A stretch of DNA of 64,000 nt, from the NCBI GenBank assembly GCA_023055505.1, contig JALIRH010000018.1, positions 12,683,146-12,747,145 of the forward strand. Direction: 5' to 3'. The notes beneath the pieces are model-generated. The model was not told the DNA's origin. It saw nothing but the letters and a program-made list of their open reading frames with translations, and searched no databases. This stretch comes from Callipepla californica brunnescens. Lineage: Eukaryota; Chordata; Aves; Galliformes; Odontophoridae. The stretch's first letter is position 1, and the number at the start of each line of letters is the position of its first letter. Position numbers and translations under genes: made by a program. This document shows, one piece after another, positions 22,535-35,965 of this stretch.

Positions 22535-22925
22535 TATCCCAGTATTATAGAAATACTGAGCTGGATAAGACTTCTAGACACTGTATGGTAATTCTAATTC
22601 ATCATTCTTATCCATTAGAAGAGTCAGTACACATGCCTTTCTGATCTCCTTATAAAGACATACAGTAATTGAAACAACACACCCATCTCATGCATTTCAT
22701 TCTTTTTATCCATCCTTATTTCTAGGAATTTCTTCCTATCAGTTAACCTGAATCTCTTTGTAGCTGAAATCCCTGACACATTGCTTTTGTCTTCGAAACC
22801 AGAAAGCAGATTTTTCTTTATTCTTCCCAGAATAATGTGAAACAGTTTTTACTTTCTTGAAGATTGTTATGATGTCTTTCCTCGATTTTCTGTTCTCTAG
22901 TCAAAACAAGCCAAAGTTTGGGTAC
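22535..22925 (-). mobile_element. Ancient CR1/L3-like LINE remnant
   Basis: The stretch matches in order, but weakly, a reversed old CR1 3' region: a degenerate tail near 22540-22580, 'aatttcttcctatcagttaa' with 'cctgaatctctttgtagctg', and 'cttgaagattgttatgatgt' with 'ttctctagtcaaaacaagcc'. It is much more diverged than the other copies, so it predates them. Confidence 0.6.
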
Positions 22926-25035
22926 TAAGTCAGATCAGACACTCAGATCAGTCTCTTTCGTCTTCCTCAAGTGTGTCTAAAGCTGACGTGTTTCTGTAGC
23001 TGAGGCTGTCCTCATACTGAATTGACTGAAGGATTACTTCACATTTCTTATTTTTTTTTATGCATTTCAATATAATGTTTGTCTTTTCTACAAGATTATT
23101 TCATAGGGAACTGCTAATGGCTTGTTTTACAGCTTATGTTTCTGCAGCTGATTATTTTCATGAGTGTAAAGGCTTTGTTTGCTTGCTTGTTTGTTACTTT
23201 TCTTTTTCTTACTATTTTCTATTTTTTTCAGACTGTCAAAATCAAGTCCTGTTCCTACCTTGTCATAATTTTATCTCACTCTCTCAGAATTATATGTAAA
23301 TTTTTCAAGGTTTTTTTTTCCTTGTGTTCCCATAAAAATGTTAAGCAGTTTAGAACAAGAGGTAAACCACTTCAAATTAAGTAGCCTTCCATTTTGCTGG
23401 CCTTGAAGTTACTGATATATGTATATAAATGATAAAATGACAAATAGGAATGATAGCTTGAACTCTTAAAATTAGGAGGCTTGAGGAATATTGCATTCAT
23501 AGGAAAAACGCAATCTCTGGAAGGTTAAACTTCATGTGAAACTACAGAAGTGGGGAAGAATCTCTGAGGAATTCCTGTCTGACCTTAAATTAATGAGAAC
23601 CATGCTAACTGTGGCAATTTGACAGACTGAATTTTCACAGATCAGATAGTAATTGGAATTAAAGATACAAAACTGTAGAAAATGGTCTGGAAGATGCAGA
23701 CGTACGCACATGCAATGCTTATGTCGGTCTGCATTAGCCTGCAGTAATCAATTAGAAGGGCATGAAAGCCCTGGAAGGAAAGCAAAAGGTGCGTACATAA
23801 GGCAGACTGCATTGTGGAGCAGGAAATTGGAAAAGGTATGCTATAAAGCAGAAGTACTAAGAAGAAGCTGCAAAAAGCTGCAAAAGCAAAGTTTGCAAGA
23901 AATACAAAGATATAGGCTCAAAAGATATCCAGAATTTGGAAAATATATGAACAGTGAGAAATGAAACCACTGCAGAAATGTTTACAGCAGGAATATGAGA
24001 AGCAGAAGCAGGAAAACAGTGAGTAAATACATGAACAGAATGTTCAAGGACAACTCAAAAAGGAGAAAAGAAAAACTACACAGAAACTCTGAATGTCATC
24101 ATGACACCTTTCTTCAGTGGCCTAAAAATTAATTTTATCTTTTAAGCTGGATGCCCAGTCACCGTCTACAATCGGTGATAAGAAATAAATACCTGCATTA
24201 AAAAAAAAAAGATTACATAATCCTGCAGGATGGAAAATAGGCAACTAGGGAGCAGAGTGCAATGGGACGCAGTAAAATACATAAATGGAGAAGGAGAGTA
24301 AGAAAAATATTTTCTTTCCAGCAGATGTCAATGACAGAATTTGGAACCCAGTGAAGAAGCAGATGAGTAGTGAAACCATCTTCCAAGAACTTAAATGCAA
24401 GAGCAGCAGAAGTGGAAGACAATTCATAAAGCTGCTGATGAAGCTGCAAATGATGGTCAGAGAAGTCTACTTCTGTCTACACCCCAGACAAAAAAGGTAA
24501 CTACCAGCTGAGAGGAAAAAAAACTCACAGTAAGTAGCACAACACACTTGTCAGCTCTTCCTGACAACTTTATTATTTGTCTCAGTTGGAAATGTCATAC
24601 AGTACCTGACAGAGCTTTGATCAAATCCACTGTGGTTGTGCAGTGCCTGGAGTCTCTAGAGAGCAACAGTAAGTGAAACAAACATACAACTGTTTGGGGA
24701 GATCAATAGAGGGTGTGCAGCCCCCCAGAAGCTTATGCAAAGTATGTTTTGTAATTACAAGATTTTCAGTTATGGAGGGAGTATTAGTATATATGTAACC
24801 CTTAACACTTACACAAGCAAGTGGTGGTTAAACTGAGGGGGCTGGATGGAGAGCAGGTCCAAGGAGGGAGATAGAGAAGGATGATCCTTCTTTGAGGGTT
24901 TCACGTGTCACACTGAGTTTTTACGTAAATAAGTTATGCTCTGTTGTGGATCATTAAATATTCATCTGACATCTTAGTCCAGCTGAAACTAGATTAATAA
25001 CTTCAAAATGTGAATCAATACCTTATGTTTTTCTG
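22926..25035. other. Unique AT-rich sequence
   Basis: Several short overlapping frames (for example 23653-23964 and 24285-24500) are lysine-rich and arginine-rich chance frames in purine-rich DNA. Nothing recognised. Confidence 0.55.
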
Positions 25036-25190
25036 AGGCCCAGAGAGGTGGAGTCTCCTCTTCTGGTATTATTCAAGACCCATCTGGATGTCTACCTGTG
25101 TGACCTGCTGTAGGGAATCTGCTTTGGCAAGAGGTTGGGCTTGATGATCTCTGGAGTTCCCTTCCAACCCCTGCAATTCTTATATTCTCT
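25036..25190 (+). mobile_element. CR1 3' end, plus strand
   Basis: 'agaggtggagtctcctcttc', 'attattcaagacccatctgg' and 'ttgggcttgatgatctctgg' followed by a ggttccttccaacccctg-like block is the forward form of the CR1 tail. It ends near 25190 with a degenerate terminal repeat. Confidence 0.9.
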
Positions 25191-25274
25191 GTGTTAAGGG
25201 TATTTTCACTATCACTTTGCTTAAAATCTGTCTAAAGCATCAAGCTGACAAGCCTGTAAAGCTGTAGGTTTGGT

Positions 25275-25338
25275 TTGATTGCAGTTGGACTCGATGATCT
25301 TGAAGATCTTTTCCAGCATGAGCAGTTCTATGATTATA
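25275..25338 (+). mobile_element. Short diverged CR1 3' tail, plus strand
   Basis: 'gcagttggactcgatgatct' followed by 'tttccagcatgagcagttct' and atgattat is an eroded CR1 end in the same orientation as the copy about 100 bases to its left. It may be part of the same old nest of insertions. Confidence 0.75.
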
Positions 25339-26028
25339 AGTCCAGTGTTGCTGTTAATGATGGTGTGGAAATTATCGTACTTCATTCAATGAGTTCCCTT
25401 TCTACTTAGTACCAGTATGCGTCAGTTTTTATCATATGTGAAAGGTTCTGTCTCTGTGTAGGTGGAATTAGGCTGCTTTTTTTTTAAACACAGAAAATAT
25501 TTGTTCATTTCTAATACATTATTCTTGTGATTTCCTTTGTAAAATACCAAACTTGTTTAAAAAAATACAAGAAAATCACTGGGATATTCTCCTAGGCCAG
25601 TAAAAAGAAATTCACTTGGAAACAGTTGGCATGCTGTTACATGACATTTCTTATTGGAGTAGGAGTAGGTAGGCTGAAGGAAAGAAAATTAATTGGTCAT
25701 CTTCCCATATTTCAATGGATGAAGCCGGTATTGTTTACGCAGTATCTTCACTGTCAGGAAGATTTTTTGAATCATACATGAAAACTTGCAAGAATTTGAA
25801 GCACTTATAGTTCATACATATAGGATTTATGTGTATGTATTTGCACATGGTCTGGAAATTGACTTTTAACAATGAGATGTTAAGCCCCCAAAGTATGATC
25901 AGTGGAATTCATAACACTGCTCAGTCTAAAAATATTTCTGTTATTTTTTTGGATGTCTAGCAACAGAAATGCATCCAAGGTACTTTGTACTATTGGAAAA
26001 TGAAATGCAGTTTTACTTTGTGTTTATA

Positions 26029-26064
26029 TTATATATATAAATAAATAAATAAATAAATAAATAT
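26029..26064 (+). repeat. (AT)n then (AAAT)n microsatellite
   Basis: A short TA run passes into about seven copies of AAAT. Confidence 0.9.
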
Positions 26065-26670
26065 AGTAAGAGGTATTATTGGACTCTGATGATGGGTTTA
26101 AGGAAAAGATGTTAAAAAGTTAAATTGCATGAAATTTGGCTAAGTGATAACTGAGTGAAAAGTGAAAATAGTATAAAAATTAATAATGCCCTAAAATGCT
26201 CTGTGATTTTGGGAATAATCACAGCTTGCTCAGGAAGGATTTCACAGCTCTCTGTCATAAATCTCTTCAGAAACATGCATAGATCTGTGCAGTGGCAGAG
26301 ATCACGCAGCCCAAATGTGTTTTATTATTGCATAGTGAGTCACATTTACCTCTGCAAACACTTATCCAAAAGGAATACATGGAACAGTCTTGTTTTCTAC
26401 TGTTAGTACATAGCCAAGTATGCTTGACCTCTTGGAAAACAATCACTAGTTAAGCTGCAAACTATAAAGAAGTAAAACCTACTGTTTACTGACCTTGCTT
26501 TAGCACTGCGTTTCCACTTTGTCAGTCTTGGCTGCCATCACGTAACAGGACCTCAGCACTGACCAGTGAAATCTGTGTTCCATTATCTGTTTCATGGGAA
26601 CTGCTATACTCAGTTTCACTGGACATTCCTTGCCCACCAGTGAATTACTTCAAGCAGTAACCACATGTTA

Positions 26671-26868
26671 AATCATAGAATCATAGAATGGCTTAGGTTG
26701 GAAGGGACGTACCACCCAGCTCCAAACCCCTGACAGGAGCAGGGCTGATCCCCACCAGCTCAGGCTGCCCAAGGCCCCATCCAACCTGGCCTTGAGTGCC
26801 TCCAGGGATGGGACACCACAGTTACTTTGGGCAGCCTGTGCCAGTGGCTCACTGTCCTTTCAGGTGAT
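26671..26868 (-). mobile_element. CR1 LINE 3' end
   Basis: It opens with 'aatcatagaatcatagaatg' and 'gcttaggttggaagggac' and runs through 'ccccatccaacctggcctt'. This is a short 5'-truncated copy in reverse, relatively well preserved. Confidence 0.95.
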
Positions 26869-28965
26869 AGTACTGAATAGTATATAATTTATTCATCTTG
26901 ATTATTCTAATTTTCAATCAGCAAGTGGAAAAAAAAAGGGTTTTGGTTGTATAGTTTTATTGTTTATTTTATGTTTATTGTTGTTTCTTGAGGGTTTCTT
27001 TTTTGTTTTTGTTTTTGCTATTTTTTTTTCTTATCAAATGTGTTGTACACCTGTGATATTACACTAGAACCTAAAATGGAAAGTTTTGATGCATGTCCAT
27101 GATTCCACTTGCTTAATCAGCTTTATGGTTATAGTATTCTGATAGAAAAGGCCTTGAAATGCTTAATTAATTATTTAACTGCTTTGTTTCTTTTCCAGAA
27201 TAATGCACCGATTGCTAAGGCAGTCTTCTTCATAGGATACCTGAAGAAAGCGTTTGTAACTTGGCTGCTAAATATGTACTAGAACTCAAAATTAATTTAA
27301 ATAATATGTTGGATCCCAAGGACTTGAAGGTACATGCAAATATTTATTGAAGAACTTTGACATTACAAAAGGTAATTACAATTAATCAGAACAGCTGGTT
27401 TGTCAGAGAACATAACTACCTTTAGAATGATCTTCTATATTTCAAATGTATAGGGAAAAAAACTGATTGGATCTACAGAACCAAATGAAAAGAAGTGACT
27501 TTGTATCCTTGGAAACTGGCATAAAACAACTGAAACTTTATAGAACTTGGATGGAAAAGATTGCATAATAAATAGAAATCTGTTTGCTATAACTTATCTC
27601 TGAAAGCATCTGGTATTTCTTATTAAATGTGATTAGTGGTATTTGGAAATCTACAAGACATTTTCATCAAATTATCTTTGTTTATGCTGTTAACTCTAGT
27701 GCTAAATGCATGAATGAACTAAGATGAATGTCCTTCAGTAGTAGTTATCCTCCATATTTAGTGTTTGTCATTCTGATGATCAAAAAGGCCAGTGGTGTTT
27801 CAGGATAGCTATATCAAGCCTGTCATAGGTTCATCCTCAATTTATGGCACAAAGGAGCTGGTTGGGAACACAGGATTCATTCTTATCGACCCAGACCACT
27901 GATAACTTTTGTTACTGAAGTCCCCGAGGCCATTCCACCACATGCTCATGATCAGAGCTTCAGTTGGCCAAAGCAGTGTGATGGAAGCTGCTGAGGAGGA
28001 GTTGCTGCCTCGTGGACAGATGTCTGAAAAAATGTTGCAACTTATAATGTTCAGGTCTGCAGTATCAGGTAAGAGTTACAGCATGGGGGTAAATGAGACC
28101 ATGTGGGGTCTGCGCTCCTTTTGCTTGCTGGCCTTTGTAAAAATGAGAGATGACTTCTCCATCCACAGTTTCTCAAAGATGTCTTGGAGGGCATTTCTAT
28201 TCATATTTTCCTTCCATATGCAGCTTCATGAATAACAATACTTTTTCTCAAACTGAAATGTAGCTGAAAGTCTATTGTGAAACTAACAGATCAGTCCTGT
28301 TCAGTGCGGCTCATTAACAGCTACAAGTGTGTATAGTTGGTTTTTTGATTTTTGTTGGTTTTTTTTTTTTCTTTTTGTCAATCTTAAGTTCAATGAAACA
28401 GGACTCTGCAGAGTTTAATCACTTATCTGAAGCTAGAAAGTAACTACTAATAAAAGTAACAGCTAGCAGCTGATTTTCTGCATAATACCTTGGAAACAGT
28501 ATTTTCTCAGACTTCATTCTGGCATCCCAGTCTGCAGCTGTCTCAGAACCATCAGAAACTGTGGTAAAGGCCTAGTGTGTGCATTTGGCTTATATGGGGT
28601 CAATGAAAGCTACACAGCATGCTGAAAGAAAGTTGCCATGTGCCTAAAGGAAGCTGACAAGAGATCAGCTGTCAGAATTCTGTCTTTTCTCCTTACAGCT
28701 CTTGATAACAGCTACACAAAGCAGTTTCTCAGATTATCTTGCTATCCAGAATCTCACAGGATGGTAAATGCATTATCTCAGTCAGGAGCTGCCCTTTGCT
28801 TTCTCAGTTTCTAAGAAGTCAGCATTTTGTGTCAGGTTCCCAGGCTAGGCACCTTTCACGAATACGTAAACTTACTGATGCTAGGATCTCATGAGCCATT
28901 TGGTGTTCAGTAATCTCAACTACATTTCCAGGCTCTTCAAAAGGGCTACAGGTCAGCAAATGTCC

Positions 28966-28985
28966 TTTTTTTTTTTTTTTTTTTT
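28966..28985 (+). repeat. Poly-T run, 20 bases
   Basis: Simple homopolymer; nothing recognisable in the flanks. Confidence 0.88.
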
Positions 28986-31336
28986 CCCTGTAAAGATGTA
29001 AAATATTTGAGCATTACCAAAGATCCGTGACTGGTATATATTTGTCTTTTGATTTGATCAAAGTTCGGTCCAGATCTTCACATTCAATCAATCAATACTG
29101 GTACATTCATGTGACGTTAATCAGCCCAAGTCTGAAAATCATTAGTTCTTATCTTTCCTCAGCATTCCCTAATCTGAACTTCTACCAAATCTTATCAAAA
29201 ATCTGCTGACCTGAAGCTGAGGCCTAGTCAGCACACACTGGGTACCTCGGTCATTCAGTCATGTTGGTGATATACATCAGGTAAATGACAGTACTGGACC
29301 CTAGGTACCATTAATTAGCATAATATATAAACAGTGTTATAAATAAGAATGTTCAAGAACAGACAAAGAAAGAAATTATAAGAATACTCTGATAATAGTT
29401 GCTTTTCTTAAATAAAAATGATAAACAAACGTCAAACTGTTAATTATGGTGACTGAAAAGTAACCTTTGAATGCTGTCCAAAGACATTGAACTCCTCTGC
29501 CTTGTAATTTTTTTTTCAGGTCAACATTGTATTTATTTTGTTTTTATTTCATATTTTTTTGCAGTTCATGCTCTTTTAGAAGCTGATTGACAAACAGCAA
29601 GATGTTCTCTCAATCCAAACCACACAAAACAAACACGTAGTCAGCCAAGTATTCTACTTTCCACTGTATTAAGGGCATTACAGACATCACATACTGTTGC
29701 TCAGAATTTTATCTTAATTCATATTATTGAAAAGTACTGCCAGAGGACTGGTTTGTATTTCACTTAATCCCTGTCATTTTCTACTTACTCCTGATGGATC
29801 ATTCTAGCTTGTATAAGTGGTGAAAGAAATACCTCTGTCACTTCAGGTGAAATATTGAAATTCTGTTTTTTTAAGCAAGTCAAGTAATGTTGTATTTACC
29901 ATCCTGCAAGATTAAATTATTTAGGTAATAGTATTTTAAGACTGTCATTTACTTGTAAATACATTGCTAGGTCAAAATGAATGTCTACTCTACCTGAGAA
30001 CACTGAAGTTGTACTTACACTATTTTCTACTTGTGTTCTACTTTTATCTTTTCACCTTCATAATGTTACTAAAAATTTATAAAAGGGAAAAGATGCTTTC
30101 AAGGAATACTTTCCTTTAATGACATGTTGGATTAGATCCTATGACAACGTTTTTATGCTGTGAAACGTCCAGGACTTAAAGAGCAATAACAGACTTCTGA
30201 ATATTCATAGAATGATAGAATTCAACATCAAAAAAGTCCTTTTGTGGATACTAAATATTATATCTGCATTACTGGAACTAAGACTAGTAACATCATTTAG
30301 GAGTAATGAATATTACAGATAAAAAAATAATGGATTAGTGAAGAAAATACTGAGTATTACACAGAGAAATCAAAGATCAGACCATTTAATTTTCCAGAGG
30401 GTGAGACAATAATAACAGGAGAAAATATATGGTTATTATTCACATGTTCATATTTTGCCTTATTTTATTTACATAATTATCCATAGGCAACTGGGATCCA
30501 GTGTAATATTTTTTCCATTGAATACTTGAGGCGTTACATCAAATTTTCAGACAATGGACAACTCTTTCTTAGTTATTTTTATATTATTTCTCAAAAGTCA
30601 TCACTCATACCTATACAGCTTGCTGAGTTGCAGCCTGGTAAATGTCATGATATGGCAAAGATCTGTGTCAAAGCAACTGGACTGTTTGCTGATTTGCAGG
30701 CACTGTGTTTTGACGTTGACCTGGTTACAGTGTGTTGACTCATGTCTAAGTTCTTCAAAACCTTATATGGTCAAATATTACTGCATGCAAACCATTAAAA
30801 AGTAAAGGTTGACCTGCTCTGCTGAAGGCATGGAAGAACAAAAAAAAATGTTTCCTCATTCTTCCTTGATCTCCCACTAGGCACTGAGGAGCAATACTGC
30901 AAATGCACATCTTTTTGTTGAAAGAAAAAGTTCTCTTTGGTGGTACTTTGGATAATACAGAAAATGCTATAAGCCAGTTAAGCTTAGGAGAGATAAATCT
31001 TCAATTCAAGGCCAGAAATGCACATTTAATCCAGATACTGAACAGTTGAGGAGGAGGATCTCAAGCTTAAACTAGGACACTGAGAATTGAGATACAGCTT
31101 GCATAGCGTGTTATGAAAGCACATGGGAGAAATATTCACAATTTGTTGTGCCAACAACTGTTTCATTGTGGACAGCTGATACAGAAGAGAAAAAAAACAA
31201 CCAATCAACATTTCAGAAATGTGTCAGATTTCATTTTTCTCCCTTTCCAAGCATCTCTAAAGGCTGCATTTCAACATGTAGTTAAGATTTAAAAATTAAA
31301 GTTGTGTAACATTTTCTGGATTTCTTTTTTACACAG

Positions 31337-31413
31337 AACACAATGAAAAAGGAAAATTGAGATTTGCATATACTCTTACATTATGGAAGAGCTCAAGAAT
31401 GAATCCTGATCTG
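31337..31413 (+). other. Weak candidate exon, 77 nt
   Basis: A pyrimidine-rich acceptor (ttctttttt acacag, ending at 31336) and a consensus donor (CTG|gtaagt at 31414) bracket 77 bases. One frame stays open for 25 codons after two leading bases (HNEKGKLRFAYTLTLWKSS and onward). I recognise no protein. Chance splice-like pairs of this kind are expected in 64 kb, so this is only a candidate. Confidence 0.22.
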
Positions 31414-33872
31414 GTAAGTCTTTAACTGAAATATAGTATATTCTTTCTTATTTTGTGTCCTGGGACACTGCCACTCCTAGACAAGTAAGTGATCAGAATG
31501 GAAGGAGAGAGGGATGAATATACTTGAGCTCTGATTCACAGTTTTTCCAAATCCATCCGCCTGAAGTGAATGAAACATCATAGTGCCTTAATACTATCAG
31601 CTCTCCATTGCCTACAGGCAACACATTTGCTCGTGGATAATCTATACCTCATGCCCATGTTGGATAGGCAGAAATCTATCAAGATTGATCATATCAGGCA
31701 TAATGAATTTTCATGTGGCTACATGGCCAGAGAATCCCAAACAACACACAGTCAAGGAAGTGCAACACAGACAGACCTAATGAGCCCTGATGAGCCTCTG
31801 CCTGCTCACATGGAACAAGCTGAGCAGAATTCTGGTGGGCCTAGCTCAGACTCAGAGCAGTAGTATTACTCAGCCTGTCCCACTTCATCTTAGTTTAATA
31901 AAGGGCAGGTAACAGGAGCCAGAGACCTAATGGCCCTCAGCCTTGGCAGTGAAAGGCCCTGTACTCCATGGTTATCCTGGAAGTTTCATCTCCTAAGTAC
32001 CATTCTGAGCAGGTGCTGTTGACTACATGTTAGGAGGAGGCCTTGGTGTGCCCTATCTCTCTCTCTTCCCCTGTTGCCTTGGTACAGCTCTCCAGTTCTG
32101 CACAACAAAACCTCTCTTGCCCCAGAGCTGTACTCCAGGTGCCCAGGGACCTGCAGGGATTTGCAGGTAAACCCTGTGTGAATCTGGAAATGGACAGCTT
32201 GTCCTGCAGAGTCTGAAGTGTGACACAAGTACCTGAACCACTGAGAAAAAGGAAATTATATTTAAATTTGTTTCAGTGATACAGGATATCCTATGGGTAA
32301 CGGGAGTTACAGAAAAGAAAGACACAAAAATCATACTTGTTGAAGGACAGATTATGAACAATTCCTTTCAAAGCAGCAAGTAGAAACTTTCCATCTACCT
32401 GTCATACACAGACATTTTCAAACTTTGCATTAAAACAGAAAAGGGAATGGGCCCTTCCAAGTTGAGAGGAGTGGAAGTGCAGTTCAGAACCACCCCTGCC
32501 TCTTCCATACGATTACTGCATATTAGAATAATTTTTCAAACTCTGTGGAGAAAGAAGTTTGAGTCTGTTTTTCTTCATTTGGCTTGTGAGTGTTTTTCAA
32601 ATAGTGATCAAAACAACCCATATCCTGCCCCTGTGGAAAATACATTTATACTTAAGATATGCAAAACAGGATATGACAAAATTCTGGAGAAAAAGTACAG
32701 CACTGCTGATACATGAGGTTCTGGTATAAATCATTCCTCAGCTCTGGGATTCGTGTTGGAAACTGCTCAGATAGATGATTTGATGCTTCTGAACTCTAAG
32801 AGAATATAAATGAGAACAGAAAGACACTGATTTACAGTAAAAATTAAGTAATATATTTACAATGAAGTGGTCAAATACTCATCAGGGTCTGTAATTTCAA
32901 TGTAAAATCTACCCTGGGTTTGTCTCCAGCAAGTGAAAGAATTACAATATGCAGCTGATCAGAACTTTTCAATTTGTCCATTTATTAAAAACTATTAATT
33001 AATAAATTACAACACCTATTTGCACTCCATTTTACACACTTCCAACTTGAGCTGCTGTTTGCTACCTTCTACTTGTCTTTAACCTGAAGTTTGTTCATGT
33101 GTTATATTTCATTAAACTAGTGTACAAGAGAAGCTTTTTTAGCAAGTCTATATTTAAACAAGTGACACAGATTTTCAAAATAAAGCATTATTCAAATGAT
33201 TCATAAGCTTCTTCTGAAACCAAGTAAGCTTAATTTATGCTTTAATACAATTTTTTGTGTTTTCTTCATAATTCCTGTCATGCTTTTGTCTATAGCCCTG
33301 TGCTGTATTACACAAAAGCAATGATAAAACCAGGTTTTCACCTTCTGTGAAGTAAAGCTGTAAAGCTAGACAGAACTTGAAGGATGCACTTGTTTCTAAA
33401 TATTCATCTTTTCAAACTTTATTCTAATGAAGAAAACATAATGTTCCTATCTTGCAACACAGAGACGTTAACTACAGTGAAAAAAACATAGGTCCTAAGA
33501 GCTATGCTGTCTCATGACCATTCTTGTAACTTCTTGGCCCTTGGACAACATCTGGAAATCGGTAGCTGCTTAGGCTTCATAACCAGCACCTGAGATATAA
33601 TTATGGCAATCTGAAGGGCACGGTACCTGCTGAATGCTGGTTGAGAGGCACTCTTGAATGCTGAATACTGACTGTTACTTCAGGCACCAATCCCAACTTG
33701 TGGTGCAGGCTGGAACCACCCACTGAGAGTGGATGATCCCATCTGTTATAGTCATTAACGAGACAGACGTTCTTTTTAAATTCATCTGTTTCAGTAGAAA
33801 ACAAACATTTGCATTAAATAGTTTGCAAGTAGCATGGTTATTCATATTCATTGCCTTTTTTCTTTGCTGCAG

Positions 33873-33912
33873 CAATTCCAGCCTCAAATATGTACCTCCT
33901 GAAAAGTTACCT
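33873..33912 (+). other. Weak candidate micro-exon, 40 nt
   Basis: A strong acceptor (ttttttctttgctgcag, ending at 33872) and a donor (CCT|gtaagt at 33913) bracket 40 bases. Two frames are open. Its phase does not join directly to the candidate at 31337, which weakens a common-gene reading. Confidence 0.2.
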
Positions 33913-34942
33913 GTAAGTAAAATGTAATACAGATCCAGGCCTCAGTCTTATCACACTGTAACAACTTATTTTACGTTCCAGTAATTTTTAATTTGAACAG
34001 TAAAAAATACATGAAACTGCAATGCCTTTTGGGAATATGTGGTGCTCTTCTGACATGTTAGTATCTCTCATTGCTATTTTGTGACACAAGTAGTTATAAT
34101 AGATTCAGACTAGCAGAATCCTTCAGCTGTGTGTGGAGGCCAGCAACAATGGTTTTGCACAGGCATGCTACACAGTACAACAGTGAATATTTTCAGATTC
34201 ATACAGATTTTAAAAGATTGCTGAAATTTCTGACTTTTTTGTTGTCATCAGTTACATCTTTCTGCAGGTCATTTAGCAGCCTCAAATTCGATCCGCTTAA
34301 TCTGATCTATTGCTTTGCCATTCTTTAAGTATTTTTATGAACGTATGAGTTCATAAAACCACCAGGTTTATATTGTCTCATGAATTCTGTTTCTGTCTGC
34401 TTGGAGATATGTAGCACTACACTTACGCTGGCTGCCAATAGTTTGATTTTATGACAGCTGACGTTGAAGACAGTATAGCTAACACATTCTCATTTGTGTG
34501 CCATATGTGTATATTTCTACTCAGTTTCTCTGGTAGTAATTTGAGAGTAAAGAATAGATTAAAAATGTCAAATTTAGTCTGCTTTTTTTCTATTGATGAA
34601 ATACATACAGTTTGATGGATTTTCAGATTCATTATTCATATTCTGTTATTCACTGAATTTCATATAATTCTTGATATCACCTCTAATGTTATTGAGAACA
34701 TTCAGTGCTCAAAATCAAGTTGCCTTCATGGGCTTCATAAGCAATGATATTTCTGTTCTTTAGCTAGAAACTGTATTTCTTGACCCATTTTCTCAGAACA
34801 CATGAAATTTTGCATATTAAAATTTTACTTTCTGAAGACTGCAATGTATTGAATATGCTACACAGGTTTAATATTCACTTTTAAAGTGAATTAAATAATT
34901 TCAGTTAATTAAGGAGTTAACTGATTTTTCTAGACTTTTTAC

Positions 34943-34960
34943 TTTTTTTTTTTTTTTTTT
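34943..34960 (+). repeat. Poly-T run, 18 bases
   Basis: Simple homopolymer in AT-rich unique sequence. Confidence 0.88.
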
Positions 34961-35627
34961 GTATAATCTTAAGTATTTCTGTACAAAACATCAACCAATG
35001 GGTACAGATGGCAAAAGTTCCGCTGGTTAAAGTTGGCTAGATTCTTTATATCTACCCAAGTATGATGAGGTTTCTGATTGTTGTCTTTGAGGATCACTTT
35101 CAGATCAGCAACCTGCAGGGACTTGCAGCTTTATTCTCAGTTTCAGCTTTGTAAATATTCTGGTACAGAGTAGTCAGTGTTTAAGAATGTGTCATTAGAT
35201 CCTGCTTCATCCCTTACAACTTGCTTTCCTTAGTGCTTATTAACATATTCTACTATTGAAATCTTACTTCCTCAATGAAAAACACCTTAGATGAACTCCC
35301 TTTCAAAATAAGCTGAGAACACAGCAGGCAGAAATTACTCATCGAAACAAAAATAGATCTGAAATACACTAGAGGGTCCCTGGTGTGAGATGAATGAATC
35401 TTTTAGATGGGTGATGGCCTCTTCAGAAACCTAGTTTATTCTACTGTACCTTTAGGTACAGTACTGCCTTGATTATCCCAAGTGACACAGTGGATTTTCC
35501 AACAACCAAGGTCACATTTAGATGCCTTTCTTGCAAGCTGTAATCAAACACAGATAATTGCATGTGATTGAAAGCAGGCATGAAGTATGGGAGGCCCTCA
35601 AATGGTATCACACTAAGCAATTTAATC

Positions 35628-35965
35628 AGAGAACCATAGAATGGCTTAAGTTGGAAGGGACCTCGAGGATCAAGTTCCAGCATCCCTGCCATAGGTGGGA
35701 TTGTCAGCCACTAGATCTAGTACTAGATGAGGCTGCCCAGGGCCCCATCCAACCTGGCCTTGAATGCCTCTGAGGATGGGGCATCCACAACCTCTCTGAG
35801 TAACCAGTTCCAGCTCCTCAACACTCTCAGTTTAAAAAAAATTTCCCTCTGGCATCTAATCTAAATCTCCCTTCCTCTAGTTTAAAACCATATCCCCTTG
35901 TCCTATTACTATGTACTCACGTCAGAAGTTGATTTCCCTCATGTTTATAAAACCCCTTTAAATAT
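35628..35965 (-). mobile_element. CR1 LINE 3' end
   Basis: It begins with accatagaatggcttaag and continues through ggaagggacctcgaggatc, 'ggccccatccaacctggcc' and 'ccccttgtcctattactat', the standard order for a reversed avian CR1 3' end. It is diverged and non-coding. Confidence 0.92.

Larger units (their letters stand above)
26869..35627. other. Unique AT-rich sequence
   Basis: About 8.8 kb with no recognised gene or transposon. It contains the two weak exon candidates. A further donor-like site at 28069/28070 ends an open stretch from about 27921, but the acceptor side is poor. Confidence 0.55.

Noticed and set aside
27181..27282. Acceptor-like ttgtttcttttccag at about 27199 followed by 27 open codons
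   Set aside because: No matching donor or polyadenylation signal nearby and no recognisable protein; too weak to list.
30205..30240. Possible CR1 tail (attcatagaatgatagaatt)
   Set aside because: Only the tail-like repeat is present and the expected ggttggaaggga block does not follow, so it could be chance.
31570..31863. 97-codon plus-strand frame ending in a polar, acidic stretch
   Set aside because: The start is arbitrary, there is no recognisable domain, and no convincing link to the candidate exon at 31337.
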